This document shows positions 1 through 7,221 of a stretch of 17,487 nt of DNA, one piece after another. The stretch spans positions 1 through 17,487 of the forward strand of contig CANRDA010000013.1 in NCBI GenBank assembly GCA_947629285.1, in the 5' to 3' direction. Under the pieces are notes generated by a model. That model was given only the letters and a program-made list of their open reading frames with translations, made no database searches and was not told the DNA's origin. Position 1 is the stretch's first letter. The number at the start of each line of letters is the position of its first letter. Origin of the DNA: an uncultured Bacilli bacterium (GTDB lineage: Bacteria; Bacillota_I; Bacilli_A; RF39; UBA660). The position numbers were made by a program, and so were the translations under genes.

Positions 1-842
1 ATTTCTTTTTGACTTAATCCTGTTACTTTTGATATGATGTTTATATCTATGTTTTCCTTTAGTAGATTTTTTGCTGTAGTTTCAATACCCTTAGACATGC
101 CCTCTTTAATTCCTTTAGAAATACCTTTTTTGGTTGCTTCCTCTAGCTGTTCCTGCTTTACTTCCTCTTCTACATATTTATAGTGGTACAAACCTATTAC
201 ATCTTCATCATCATTATATTTATCTATTCTTTTTCCTATATCTTCCATTATCTCATCACCATTACATAACTTTCTTACTTCTTCTATACTCTCTGCTCCA
301 AAGAGTCCTAAGAACTTAGTCTTACTATCTAACTCCCCTACGTCTTTATTATAACATGCTTCCTTGAAATATGGAATATCTATTCTTATTATTTCTATCA
401 TATCTGTTAGTTTTCTATGTGTCTCTTCTTCATATAATGCATATCTTTCTATTGACTTTTCATGTTTCCCACTATAATCTAAGTTTATTTGTATGTGTCT
501 ATTTATTTTCCCTAATATTCTTTTTGGAGCTAAGTCCATACTCATATTCCTACACATATAATATACATTTCTTTCTATTAAGGTTTGTATTACATCGGTA
601 TTTACTTCTACATTTATTTTTGTACCATCTTCTAATTCTACGACTAAATCTACTCTTACATCTCTATCTTTATATGGTCTACCAACTAACTCACTATTTA
701 ATATCTTTACATCCTTTGGTACTATCCCTAGTACTTCCTTAAGTAACTTTTTTATTGGAATTAAGTCTTCTTCACTTCCGAATACCTTTTTAAAAAGTAA
801 ATCAAATTTTAGTGAAATAAATTCTTCTTTTTCTTTTAACAT
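1..842 (-). CDS. Rpn family PD-(D/E)XK nuclease / putative transposase, cut by left edge
   Basis: An open frame runs from the ATG at 842-840 to the window edge without a stop, giving 280 codons; the C-terminus lies outside. The protein opens with a helical segment containing KFDLLFKKVFG. It then has a PD-(D/E)XK-like core: D65 in RVDLVVEL, followed by E79 in KINVEVN. The usual family pattern has E-x-Q or E-x-K; here the third position is N81. After about residue 225 come glycine-spaced repeats (KKGISKGIKEGMSKGIE), then an LLKENIDINIISKVTGLSQ tail. That tail is typical of Rpn/YhgA-type recombination-promoting nucleases found in many copies in Bacillota. GGAGGT lies just upstream of the ATG. 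The known role of the family is DNA cleavage that promotes recombination or defence; activity here is inferred. It is the last gene in the window and is separated from spoVG by a terminator. Confidence 0.85.
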   Translation of the reverse strand, partial: MLKEKEEFISLKFDLLFKKVFGSEEDLIPIKKLLKEVLGIVPKDVKILNSELVGRPYKDRDVRVDLVVELEDGTKINVEVNTDVIQTLIERNVYYMCRNMSMDLAPKRILGKINRHIQINLDYSGKHEKSIERYALYEEETHRKLTDMIEIIRIDIPYFKEACYNKDVGELDSKTKFLGLFGAESIEEVRKLCNGDEIMEDIGKRIDKYNDDEDVIGLYHYKYVEEEVKQEQLEEATKKGISKGIKEGMSKGIETTAKNLLKENIDINIISKVTGLSQKE

Positions 843-902
843 AATACCTCCATTCTTTTCCCTTTTATTCTTTTATTTTTAAACTACTCAATACAAACTA
901 AA

Positions 903-918
903 AATGATATATATCATT
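903..918. repeat. 16-bp perfect palindrome upstream of the Rpn gene
   Basis: AATGATATATATCATT is a perfect palindrome about 60 bp upstream of the Rpn-family start codon, in the 196-bp gap between that gene and spoVG. Its position would suit an operator for a dimeric regulator near the Rpn promoter. It is very AT-rich, so chance is a real alternative. Confidence 0.4.
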
Positions 919-967
919 CCACAAAACTTTTCGATTTCCTTTTTTTTCTTGAAAAAAGTTTAAAAAA

Positions 968-993
968 TGTGAAAATTTCACATGATTTTCACA
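968..993. repeat. Nested inverted repeats, TGTGAAA/TTTCACA type
   Basis: TGTGAAAATTTCACA (968-982) is a 7-bp inverted repeat around one central base. The first arm, TGTGAAAAT (968-976), also pairs perfectly with ATTTTCACA (985-993) across an 8-base loop, so two alternative foldings share one arm. The site lies between the spoVG terminator and the Rpn gene. It resembles Rex or Crp/Fnr-type operators in sequence, but the half-site spacing is one base short of the Rex consensus. Function is unknown. Confidence 0.4.
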
Positions 994-1001
994 TAAAAAG
1001 C

Positions 1002-1027
1002 AAAAAAAGGAATTTTAATCTTCCTTT
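1002..1027 (-). terminator. Rho-independent terminator after spoVG
   Basis: On the minus strand AAAGGAA (1027-1021) pairs with TTCCTTT (1012-1006) across an 8-base loop, and the stem runs into seven T. It starts 11 bases past the spoVG stop. The stem is short and AT-rich but correctly placed and oriented to end the spoVG transcript. Confidence 0.7.
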
Positions 1028-1038
1028 AATTAATTATT

Positions 1039-1296
1039 TTATTCTTCTTCTTTATTATATTCAGCAAATATAGCATCCTCAAACATTTTTCTTGTTTCTG
1101 AATTAATTGGGTGAGCTATATCGTGATATTCCCCTTCAGCATTCTTTCTACTTGGCATTGCAATAAACAATCCATCTTTTCCTTCAATTATCCTAATATC
1201 GCGGATTACAAAGCAATCATCTAGTAAAACTGAAGCTATTCCTTTCATTCTAGTATCATCATTTTTCTTGTGAACATTGACTGACGTTATTTTCAT
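1039..1296 (-). CDS. spoVG: SpoVG regulatory protein
   Basis: An 85-residue protein matching SpoVG along its length: it opens MKITSVNV, has a conserved centre with FVIRDIRIIEGKDGLFIAMP, and carries the signature YHDIAHPINSETR near residues 57-69. SpoVG is a small DNA- and RNA-binding regulator in Bacillota. In Bacillus it affects asymmetric septation at sporulation; elsewhere it affects virulence and envelope genes, so its presence does not prove sporulation. The family is usually 84-100 residues, so this is full length. The start is supported by AAGGAG about 10 bases upstream. It follows smpB after 80 bases, has its own promoter-like sequence in that gap, and ends at a terminator, so it is probably a short separate unit. 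Confidence 0.95.
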   Translation of the reverse strand: MKITSVNVHKKNDDTRMKGIASVLLDDCFVIRDIRIIEGKDGLFIAMPSRKNAEGEYHDIAHPINSETRKMFEDAIFAEYNKEEE

Positions 1297-1333
1297 TAAA
1301 AAGCATCTCCTTCCGTTATCATTTCACAACATA

Positions 1334-1362
1334 AGTATATAATAAATATTTCAAAAATGCAA
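1334..1362 (-). promoter_or_regulatory. Probable sigma-A promoter of spoVG
   Basis: On the minus strand TTGCAT (1362-1357) is followed after 17 bases by TATACT (1339-1334), about 38 bases before the spoVG ATG. The -10 box matches the consensus at 5 of 6 positions and the spacing is ideal, but the -35 box is weak. The position in the smpB-spoVG gap fits. Confidence 0.55.
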
Positions 1363-1376
1363 GTTTTTTTTCTAAA

Positions 1377-1823
1377 TTACTTATTATTATCTTTAATTGT
1401 TCTAATTATTTCTCTTTTTATATCCTTTTCTTTTATAGATTCTCTTTTATCATAATTTTTTTTACCTTTACAAAGTCCCAATAATATTTTAACTTTATTG
1501 CCTTTAAAGTATAGCTTTATTGGAACTAAAGTATACCCTTTTATTTCTACTTTTTCTTTTAACTTAAATATTTCATTTTTGTTTAATAGAAGCTTTCTAG
1601 TTCTTCTTTCATCATGATTAAAAATACTAGCATCCTCATATTTAGCAATAAACATATTAAGTAAAAACACTTCATTATCTTTTATTATTGCATAGCAATC
1701 TTTTATATTAGCTAAACCATTTCTAATAGATTTAATTTCAGTTCCTTTAAGAACTATACCACATTCAATCTCTTCTTCAATAAAGTAATCAAAAGTTGCT
1801 TTTTTATTTTTAATTTCAATCAT
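1377..1823 (-). CDS. smpB: SsrA-binding protein SmpB
   Basis: A 148-residue full-length SmpB. SmpB binds tmRNA (SsrA) and brings it to stalled ribosomes for trans-translation. Visible hallmarks are NKKATFDYFIEEEIECGIVLKGTEIKSIR at the N-terminus (tRNA-mimic binding core), YEDASIFNHDERRTRKLLL around residues 62-80, and GLCKGKKNYDKRESIKEKDIKRE in the C-terminus, whose basic tail enters the mRNA channel. The ATG at 1823 lies inside the end of the second CapA-like gene in another frame, with an 8-base overlap and GAGGT just upstream. This suggests translational coupling and expression from the promoter at 4049-4077. RNase R, which works with tmRNA in mRNA decay, is encoded three genes upstream. 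No ssrA gene was seen in the window. Confidence 0.97.
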   Translation of the reverse strand: MIEIKNKKATFDYFIEEEIECGIVLKGTEIKSIRNGLANIKDCYAIIKDNEVFLLNMFIAKYEDASIFNHDERRTRKLLLNKNEIFKLKEKVEIKGYTLVPIKLYFKGNKVKILLGLCKGKKNYDKRESIKEKDIKREIIRTIKDNNK

Positions 1824-2922
1824 AAATTACCTCACTTTCTACTATATTAATATAATCTTGTTCTATCTTTTCATAATTTTTTAAAATTTCATCTGTTAAA
1901 TTTTCAAATGGTATTACCTTATAATTTTTATAGTTATTATCATATGTATATAAAAGTTTATAATCTAAATTTTCAAATGATACCACACCATCTTTAACAA
2001 CTATATCTACTCCAACCATAAGACCTATTATTTTATTAAGCCCTAAAGTTCTTTGTGATGAAATAAAGTTACCCAATGAATATATTACCAAAGTATTATC
2101 TATATAATCAATAGGCTGAATAACATGTGGATGCGAACCTATTATTAAATTTACACCTAAACTTGATAAATATTTAGCCTCCTCTTTTTGAGTCAAAGTT
2201 GGAGTATGTGAATACTCTTCTCCCCAATGCATAGACACTATTATGACATCAGCTTTATCTTTAATACTATCTATATCCTTTTTTGCTTTTTCGTTAGAAT
2301 ATACGTTAATCAAATACTCCTTATCTTTAGGAATAATTATTCCGTTAGTTCCATCCGTATAAGCAATAAATGCATATTTTATTCCATTTACTTCATATAT
2401 AACTATATTATTTCTTTCTTCATATGAAGATGCTTGACCACTAAAAACTATATTTTGCTTTTTCCAAAAATTGACAGAATAAAGTATTCCTCTTTCTCCT
2501 TTATCCATTGAATGGTTATTAGCTAAACTTACTAAGTTAAAACCAATATCAACTAAATTTTGACCAATTTCATCAGGTGAATTGAAATTTGGATAGTTTG
2601 ATATTCCCAAATCTTTACCACCTATGATAGTTTCTTGATTATAATATTTTAAATCGTAATCTTCAATTAATGGTTTTATCTCCTCAAACATATCACTAAA
2701 ATCATAATTTCCATTACCTATATATGCATCTGTATATATACCACTATGTATTAAAGCATCACCTACTGCTACTAAAGACATTCTTTTTTCTTCAGGTTCG
2801 ATTACTTCCGAAATTTTAGGTTCTTCAATTTCTTCTTCTAAAGTAGTCTTTGGTCTATAAGTTATTAATAATAAAAGTGGTATCAAAAGTATTAAACTTA
2901 TCACAAATAAATATTTTTTCAT
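1816..2922 (-). CDS. CapA-like (PGA_cap) metallophosphatase, membrane-anchored, copy 2
   Basis: A 368-residue protein with an N-terminal membrane segment (residues 4-21) and an extracytoplasmic CapA/PGA_cap domain of the calcineurin-like metallophosphoesterase fold. Metal-site motifs are in order: VGD (53-55), NQE (95-97), LANNH (133-137), MHWG (231-234) and GSHPHV (262-267). The frame is open back to 2940, but the ATG at 2922 is preferred because GGCGG lies just ahead of it and it starts directly at the signal/anchor (MKKYLF). The earlier ATG codons lack a ribosome site. It starts one base after the stop of its paralogue and overlaps smpB by 8 bases. CapA itself takes part in poly-gamma-glutamate export, but many Bacillota carry stand-alone homologues of unknown substrate. 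No capB or capC is present here. Confidence 0.88.
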   Translation of the reverse strand: MKKYLFVISLILLIPLLLLITYRPKTTLEEEIEEPKISEVIEPEEKRMSLVAVGDALIHSGIYTDAYIGNGNYDFSDMFEEIKPLIEDYDLKYYNQETIIGGKDLGISNYPNFNSPDEIGQNLVDIGFNLVSLANNHSMDKGERGILYSVNFWKKQNIVFSGQASSYEERNNIVIYEVNGIKYAFIAYTDGTNGIIIPKDKEYLINVYSNEKAKKDIDSIKDKADVIIVSMHWGEEYSHTPTLTQKEEAKYLSSLGVNLIIGSHPHVIQPIDYIDNTLVIYSLGNFISSQRTLGLNKIIGLMVGVDIVVKDGVVSFENLDYKLLYTYDNNYKNYKVIPFENLTDEILKNYEKIEQDYINIVESEVIYD

Positions 2923-2923
2923 A

Positions 2924-4033
2924 TTAACCGCCATTAACAATATTCATGTATTTAGTCTCATAACTCTTATAATTATTAAGTAAATCATTATTTAATTTTG
3001 AAAAAGGTATCACTTTAAAATTAGTACTATTTTCTGCATAAGCAAGTATTAATTCTTTATACTCATTTTCAAAAGATACTTTATTATCCTCAACAACTAT
3101 ATCTACACCATACATTAAACCAATTCCATTATTTATACCTATTGATAATTGATTAGATATAAAATTACCTAGTGAATATATAACTAATGTATCTCCTACA
3201 TAAGTCACTTCCTGTACAACGTGTGGATGATGTCCGATTATTACATTTACACCTAAACTTGATAAATACTCTGCTATTTGTTTTTGTGATTCTGATACAG
3301 TATTTGAATCTTCGACACCCCAGTGCATTGAAACAATTATAACGTCAACTTTATCCTTTACACTTTCTATATCTTTTTTTGCTTTACTTGCACTATACAT
3401 ATTTAAAATATAGTCATTAGTGGGTGCTTTATTCGAAAGAGTTGTATAAGCTAAAAATGCATATTTTATTCCATTTTTTTCATATACTTTTATGTTATCT
3501 CTCTCATCCATACTAGAATAAGTTCCAGCTGTTATTACATCTTTAGTTTTCCAATAGCTATTAGAATACTTTATAGCATCCATTCCTTTATCCAATGCAT
3601 GGTTATTTGCAAGGCTAATAAGATTAAACCCTAAATTTACAATTTCATCTCCTATTTCATCTGGAGAATTAAAACTAGGATACCCACTTATTCCAAGAGC
3701 AGTTCCTCCAATAGTTGATTCTTGATTACAAAATTTTAAATCATATTTACTTATTATAGATTCTACTTCTGTAAACATCTTATGAAAATTATAAGTACCA
3801 TCACTATTTTCTGCATCTTTATAAACACTTTCATGTATTAAAACATCACCAACAGCTATTAAAGACATCTTTTTTTTAGTTTCTTCCTGACTTACAGTAG
3901 GTAGATTTACATTACTATCACTTTCTTTTTTTTCATTATGATTTTGTTGCAAAACTACTATGCCAACGAATAATAAAATAAATAATAAAACAATTAAATA
4001 TACACTTTTTTTTATTTTTCTTTTTTTATTCAT
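2924..4033 (-). CDS. CapA-like (PGA_cap) metallophosphatase, membrane-anchored, copy 1
   Basis: A 369-residue paralogue of the next gene, with the same plan. It has a basic N-terminus and membrane segment (about 11-28), a polar linker, and then a PGA_cap domain. Motifs are VGD (61-63), NQE (103-105), LANNH (141-145), MHWG (236-239) and GHHPHV (267-272). Long stretches around FNSPDEIG, FNLISLANNH, DVIIVSMHWG and DTLVIYSLGNFIS are the same or nearly so in both copies, which points to tandem duplication. The frame can be extended to a TTG at 4060, but the ATG at 4033 has GGTGAG directly ahead and starts before the anchor, so it is chosen. A good promoter overlaps the stop codon of the gene before it. 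Substrate is unknown; a role at the cell surface is inferred from the anchor. Confidence 0.88.
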   Translation of the reverse strand: MNKKRKIKKSVYLIVLLFILLFVGIVVLQQNHNEKKESDSNVNLPTVSQEETKKKMSLIAVGDVLIHESVYKDAENSDGTYNFHKMFTEVESIISKYDLKFCNQESTIGGTALGISGYPSFNSPDEIGDEIVNLGFNLISLANNHALDKGMDAIKYSNSYWKTKDVITAGTYSSMDERDNIKVYEKNGIKYAFLAYTTLSNKAPTNDYILNMYSASKAKKDIESVKDKVDVIIVSMHWGVEDSNTVSESQKQIAEYLSSLGVNVIIGHHPHVVQEVTYVGDTLVIYSLGNFISNQLSIGINNGIGLMYGVDIVVEDNKVSFENEYKELILAYAENSTNFKVIPFSKLNNDLLNNYKSYETKYMNIVNGG

Positions 4034-4048
4034 AATCTCACCACAATA

Positions 4049-4077
4049 ATTATAAAACAAAAAAGAGTTTATGTCTA
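4049..4077 (-). promoter_or_regulatory. Promoter for the CapA-CapA-smpB unit
   Basis: On the minus strand TAGACA (4077-4072), 17 bases, then TATAAT (4054-4049). The boxes match the sigma-A consensus at 5 of 6 and 6 of 6 positions. The -35 box overlaps the TAG stop of the preceding gene. The predicted start point would leave a leader of only about 10 bases, just long enough to hold the GGTGAG ribosome site. Confidence 0.65.
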
Positions 4078-5025
4078 TCTGTTTTTAAACCCTAAATTAT
4101 TTTCACTTAAAGAAACATTATTAATGTCAAATTTTAAATAAGCTTCAACAAGTTTAACATAGTTATATTTAAATTTTTCAATATTAACCATTATTTGACG
4201 ATATGGTATTTTAGCCCTATCCAAATTTTTTTCTAAAACAGCACATAGAAAATTTTGTATTCTAATTAAAGAAGCTTTCAATTCAATAGGACTTACATTA
4301 TTATTTTTGTGTGAATTGCAAGCTATATCTAAGTCTTCAATAAATTTTACAACTTTATCTTTATAAAAATATTTACTCAACTCTGAGATTAATCCATCTA
4401 AATTATAAGAAGAATACAATTTTAACATTTCACTTTCTCCAAGAAACTCTTCTATAATATTAACAGCAACTCTTTCAAATAAATATCCACTTGAATTTTT
4501 ATTAAAATACCTTACATTTATAACCTGGGTATACCCCTCATTTATTCCTACACCAATATCAACAGTGTCATTTTTTAAATGAAATCCACAATATGCTGTC
4601 TTATTTTTTTTATCAAATACTGAAGTAGAAGCATGAAGTAACTCATGGTCAATGTAATCTTCAAAGTCAAAATTTAAAAATTTTAATTCGCTATTTTTTG
4701 TATTATAAGCCCCTCTACAATTCATTTTTTTTATTTCTTGTTTTTCTTTTTCACTAAATAATTTCATTTTTAATGTATTTATATTAGAATAAAACATTGG
4801 AAAATTTAAATTGTTTGCCTCTAAAGTTTTTACATATCTAATCACCAAATTTGATATACGTTCATCGTATTTTTTTCTTACTTTTTCATATAATTTTTTT
4901 TTATCAGTAATAGGTTTAGGTATTCTAACGTTTACATTTGGATTAATATTACTAATTTTGTAAAGTGCTAATTTTTCTTTGATTCTTTCGCTAAAGACTA
5001 AAATTATATTAAAAAATTCTTGCAT
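4075..5025 (-). CDS. Uncharacterised protein with HExxH motif, possible zinc peptidase
   Basis: A 316-residue protein that I do not recognise as a named family. It has no clear signal peptide; the first 12 residues are mildly hydrophobic but short. The most telling feature is DHELLH (H127, E128, H131), the HExxH zinc-peptidase motif, followed by GINEGYTQ with E163 about 32 residues downstream, a plausible third zinc ligand of the gluzincin type. The segment between is rich in aromatic and glycine residues (YCGFHL, VDIGVG). The remainder is predicted mostly helical and lysine-rich. The ATG at 5025 lies 8 bases after the RNase R stop, with GGGGGT shared with the end of that gene, so it is probably co-transcribed with it. 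Peptidase activity is inferred from motifs only. Confidence 0.7.
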   Translation of the reverse strand: MQEFFNIILVFSERIKEKLALYKISNINPNVNVRIPKPITDKKKLYEKVRKKYDERISNLVIRYVKTLEANNLNFPMFYSNINTLKMKLFSEKEKQEIKKMNCRGAYNTKNSELKFLNFDFEDYIDHELLHASTSVFDKKNKTAYCGFHLKNDTVDIGVGINEGYTQVINVRYFNKNSSGYLFERVAVNIIEEFLGESEMLKLYSSYNLDGLISELSKYFYKDKVVKFIEDLDIACNSHKNNNVSPIELKASLIRIQNFLCAVLEKNLDRAKIPYRQIMVNIEKFKYNYVKLVEAYLKFDINNVSLSENNLGFKNR

Positions 5026-5033
5026 TTACTACA

Positions 5034-7124
5034 CTACCCCCTAATAATAAAATCTATTGTATGATTTATTTTACTCGCTGATTTTACTATAACTTCAACT
5101 TCATCACCTAATCTATAGCCTCTTTTATTGTTATTTCCGATAAGGGAATAAGAAGCTTCATCATATGTATAATAATCATCTAATAAATCATCAATTTTTA
5201 CTAGTCCTTCTATTTTGTTTTCTAATTCTACAAATATACCAAAACTCATAACGCCAGATATTATACCTTTAAACTCTTCTCCAATATGTTTTTCCATATA
5301 TTCAGCCATCTTCATATCATCTACTTCACGTTCACACTCTATTGATGCACGCTCACGCTCAGATGAGTGTAGTGCGACTGAAGCTAATTTTTGATCCCAA
5401 TATTTTATAACATCCATATTTACATTTTTATCAAATAAATATGTTCTAAGTAATCTATGAACTGTTGTGTCTGGATATCTTCTGATAGGAGAAGTAAAAT
5501 GTGTATAACATTTACTTGCGAGTCCAAAATGACCTATATTATTTTTATCATATACTGCCTTTTGCATGCTTCTTAAAAGTAATGAAGACAATATCTCATA
5601 TTCTTTGACACCTTTTAATTCCTCTAATAGTTCTTGCATTGCCTTAGGAGTAATCTTTTTCATTTTATGGACAGGATGTCCTAACAAACTTACAAAATTT
5701 AAAAAATTATTAATCTTCTCTTCACTAGGTTCGCCGTGAATACGATATATAAACGGATATTCCATATAAGTTATATGACGAGCTACTGTTTCATTTGCAG
5801 CTATCATAAAATCTTCAATTAAATTCTCACCAACTCCACGCTCTCTTAATTTAACATCAATAGCTTCTCCAGTTTCATTTGTTATTACCTTTGCCTCATC
5901 TATGTCAAAATCTATATATCCTTTTTTTACTTTATTAGCCCTTAATATACTAGCAAGTTCACTCATCATTTTAAGACTATCAACATATGGTTCATACCCA
6001 TTTGGAACTATATTATTTTCTAATATACTATTTACTTTTTTATAAGTCATCTGTATTTTAGATTTAATAACACTTTCAAATATATCATATTCTACAACCT
6101 CTCCTGTAGAATCTATTTCCATCACACAACTAATAGCAAGTCTATCTACATTTGGATTTAATGAACAAATACCATTAGATAGCTCATGAGGTAACATCGG
6201 TATTACAGTATTAGCTAGATATACACTAGTACCTCTTTTATAAGCTTCTTTATCTAAAGGACTATTCTCTTTTACATAATAACTTACATCAGCAATATGT
6301 ACACCTAATTTATAATTACCATTTTGTAGCTTTTCTATAGATACAGCATCATCTATATCCTTAGTATCATCACCATCAATAGTAAATATCATTTGTTCTC
6401 TAAGGTCTGTCCTACCTTTATACTCACTTTCATTTACTTCACTTGGAATATTTTTTAACTCGTCTTTTACTTCTTTTGGAAATTCAGGTTCTATTTCATA
6501 CTTTGCAGCAATACTTAAAATATCAACCCCAGGGTCATCAACATGCCCAAGTATTTTAATAATAGCTCCTCTATAATTTGTATTATTTATTCTATCTAAT
6601 AGTCTTACAATAACTTTATGTCCACTAACAGCTCCTAAAGTCTTATCTTGGTCTACAATTATGTTTATATTTACCTTTTTATCATCTAAATCTATTAAAC
6701 ACTTATTATTTTTATAATATACTTTCCCAACAAATTGTTTAGTCTTTCTAATCGTTACCTTAACTATTCTACCTTCCAATTTAAGACCTTTTTTAGAAGT
6801 TATTTCTACTATTACTTGGTCACCATCAATAGCTCCATTAAGGTTATCTTCTTTAATGAATACATCCTCATCACCATCAATATCTACAAAAGCATAGCCT
6901 TTTTTAGTACCAAGAAGTTTACCAACTTTTAAATTACTTTTATCGAATAACATATACTTTTCTTTTTTAGTCCTATAAATCTTATATTCATTTTCAAGTC
7001 TATTTAATTCTTTTAATAAATCTTTTAATCCATCAACAGTATTTATACCAAGCAAAGACTCAAGTTCTGTCACACCAAAAGCTCTATCCTCACTACCTAA
7101 TATGTTTAATATTTTGTCTTCCAT
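5034..7124 (-). CDS. rnr: Ribonuclease R
   Basis: A 696-residue 3'-5' exoribonuclease of the RNase II/R family. It has an N-terminal winged-helix-like segment (1-60) and OB/cold-shock domains (about 62-200, with GYAFVDIDGDEDVFI at 76-90). The RNB catalytic domain spans about 235-560, and its TIDGDDTKDIDDAV (248-261) supplies acidic metal ligands D250, D256, D258 and D259. HFTSPIRRYPD (542-552) follows, and an S1 domain ends the protein (about 615-692, FKGIISGVMSFGIFVEL). It lacks the long basic tail of the E. coli enzyme, as is common in Bacillota. RNase R degrades structured RNA and helps in tmRNA-linked decay; smpB is nearby. The frame opens at 7169, but the ATG at 7124 has GGTGAT 4 bases ahead, whereas the upstream extension would overlap the promoter and matches nothing. 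Confidence 0.97.
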   Translation of the reverse strand: MEDKILNILGSEDRAFGVTELESLLGINTVDGLKDLLKELNRLENEYKIYRTKKEKYMLFDKSNLKVGKLLGTKKGYAFVDIDGDEDVFIKEDNLNGAIDGDQVIVEITSKKGLKLEGRIVKVTIRKTKQFVGKVYYKNNKCLIDLDDKKVNINIIVDQDKTLGAVSGHKVIVRLLDRINNTNYRGAIIKILGHVDDPGVDILSIAAKYEIEPEFPKEVKDELKNIPSEVNESEYKGRTDLREQMIFTIDGDDTKDIDDAVSIEKLQNGNYKLGVHIADVSYYVKENSPLDKEAYKRGTSVYLANTVIPMLPHELSNGICSLNPNVDRLAISCVMEIDSTGEVVEYDIFESVIKSKIQMTYKKVNSILENNIVPNGYEPYVDSLKMMSELASILRANKVKKGYIDFDIDEAKVITNETGEAIDVKLRERGVGENLIEDFMIAANETVARHITYMEYPFIYRIHGEPSEEKINNFLNFVSLLGHPVHKMKKITPKAMQELLEELKGVKEYEILSSLLLRSMQKAVYDKNNIGHFGLASKCYTHFTSPIRRYPDTTVHRLLRTYLFDKNVNMDVIKYWDQKLASVALHSSERERASIECEREVDDMKMAEYMEKHIGEEFKGIISGVMSFGIFVELENKIEGLVKIDDLLDDYYTYDEASYSLIGNNNKRGYRLGDEVEVIVKSASKINHTIDFIIRG

Positions 7125-7139
7125 ATTATCACCAATTAT

Positions 7140-7169
7140 ATTATAAATTATTTTGCATAATTGTTTCAA
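7140..7169 (-). promoter_or_regulatory. Promoter of rnr
   Basis: On the minus strand TTGAAA (7169-7164), 18 bases, then TATAAT (7145-7140), with a second overlapping TATAAT at 7140-7135. It lies immediately before the GGTGAT ribosome site of rnr, implying a leader of about 10 bases. It falls in the 97-base gap after the pilin-like gene, so rnr can be transcribed separately from that gene. The rest of the gap shows no clear terminator. Confidence 0.6.
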
Positions 7170-7221
7170 TAGTTTTATTTATTTTTTTTTAGAATGTGTA
7201 AATATAAGTAAAGAAAAAGGA

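Noticed and set aside
371..742. Plus-strand open frame of 123 codons
   Set aside because: It is the antisense shadow of the Rpn-family gene; the translation is low-complexity Leu/Tyr/His-rich and has no ribosome site. The other short plus-strand frames in the window are shadows of minus-strand genes in the same way.
1297..1376. tmRNA (ssrA) gene next to smpB
   Set aside because: ssrA is often near smpB, but the gap is only 80 bases and has no tRNA-like ends. No ssrA was seen elsewhere in the window.
2923..2940. ATG codons at 2940 and 2934 for the second CapA-like gene
   Set aside because: They overlap the end of the preceding gene and have no ribosome site. The ATG at 2922 starts the membrane anchor directly.
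1816..4033. Poly-gamma-glutamate capsule operon
   Set aside because: Only CapA-like proteins are present. No CapB ligase, CapC or CapD-like gene lies beside them, so the capsule role is not supported.
4034..4060. TTG start at 4060 for the first CapA-like gene
   Set aside because: It lies upstream of the predicted transcription start. The ATG at 4033 has GGTGAG directly ahead and begins the basic membrane-anchor segment.
7125..7169. N-terminal extension of RNase R starting at 7169
   Set aside because: The 15 extra residues overlap the TTGAAA/TATAAT promoter and the GGTGAT site of the ATG at 7124, and do not resemble the family N-terminus.
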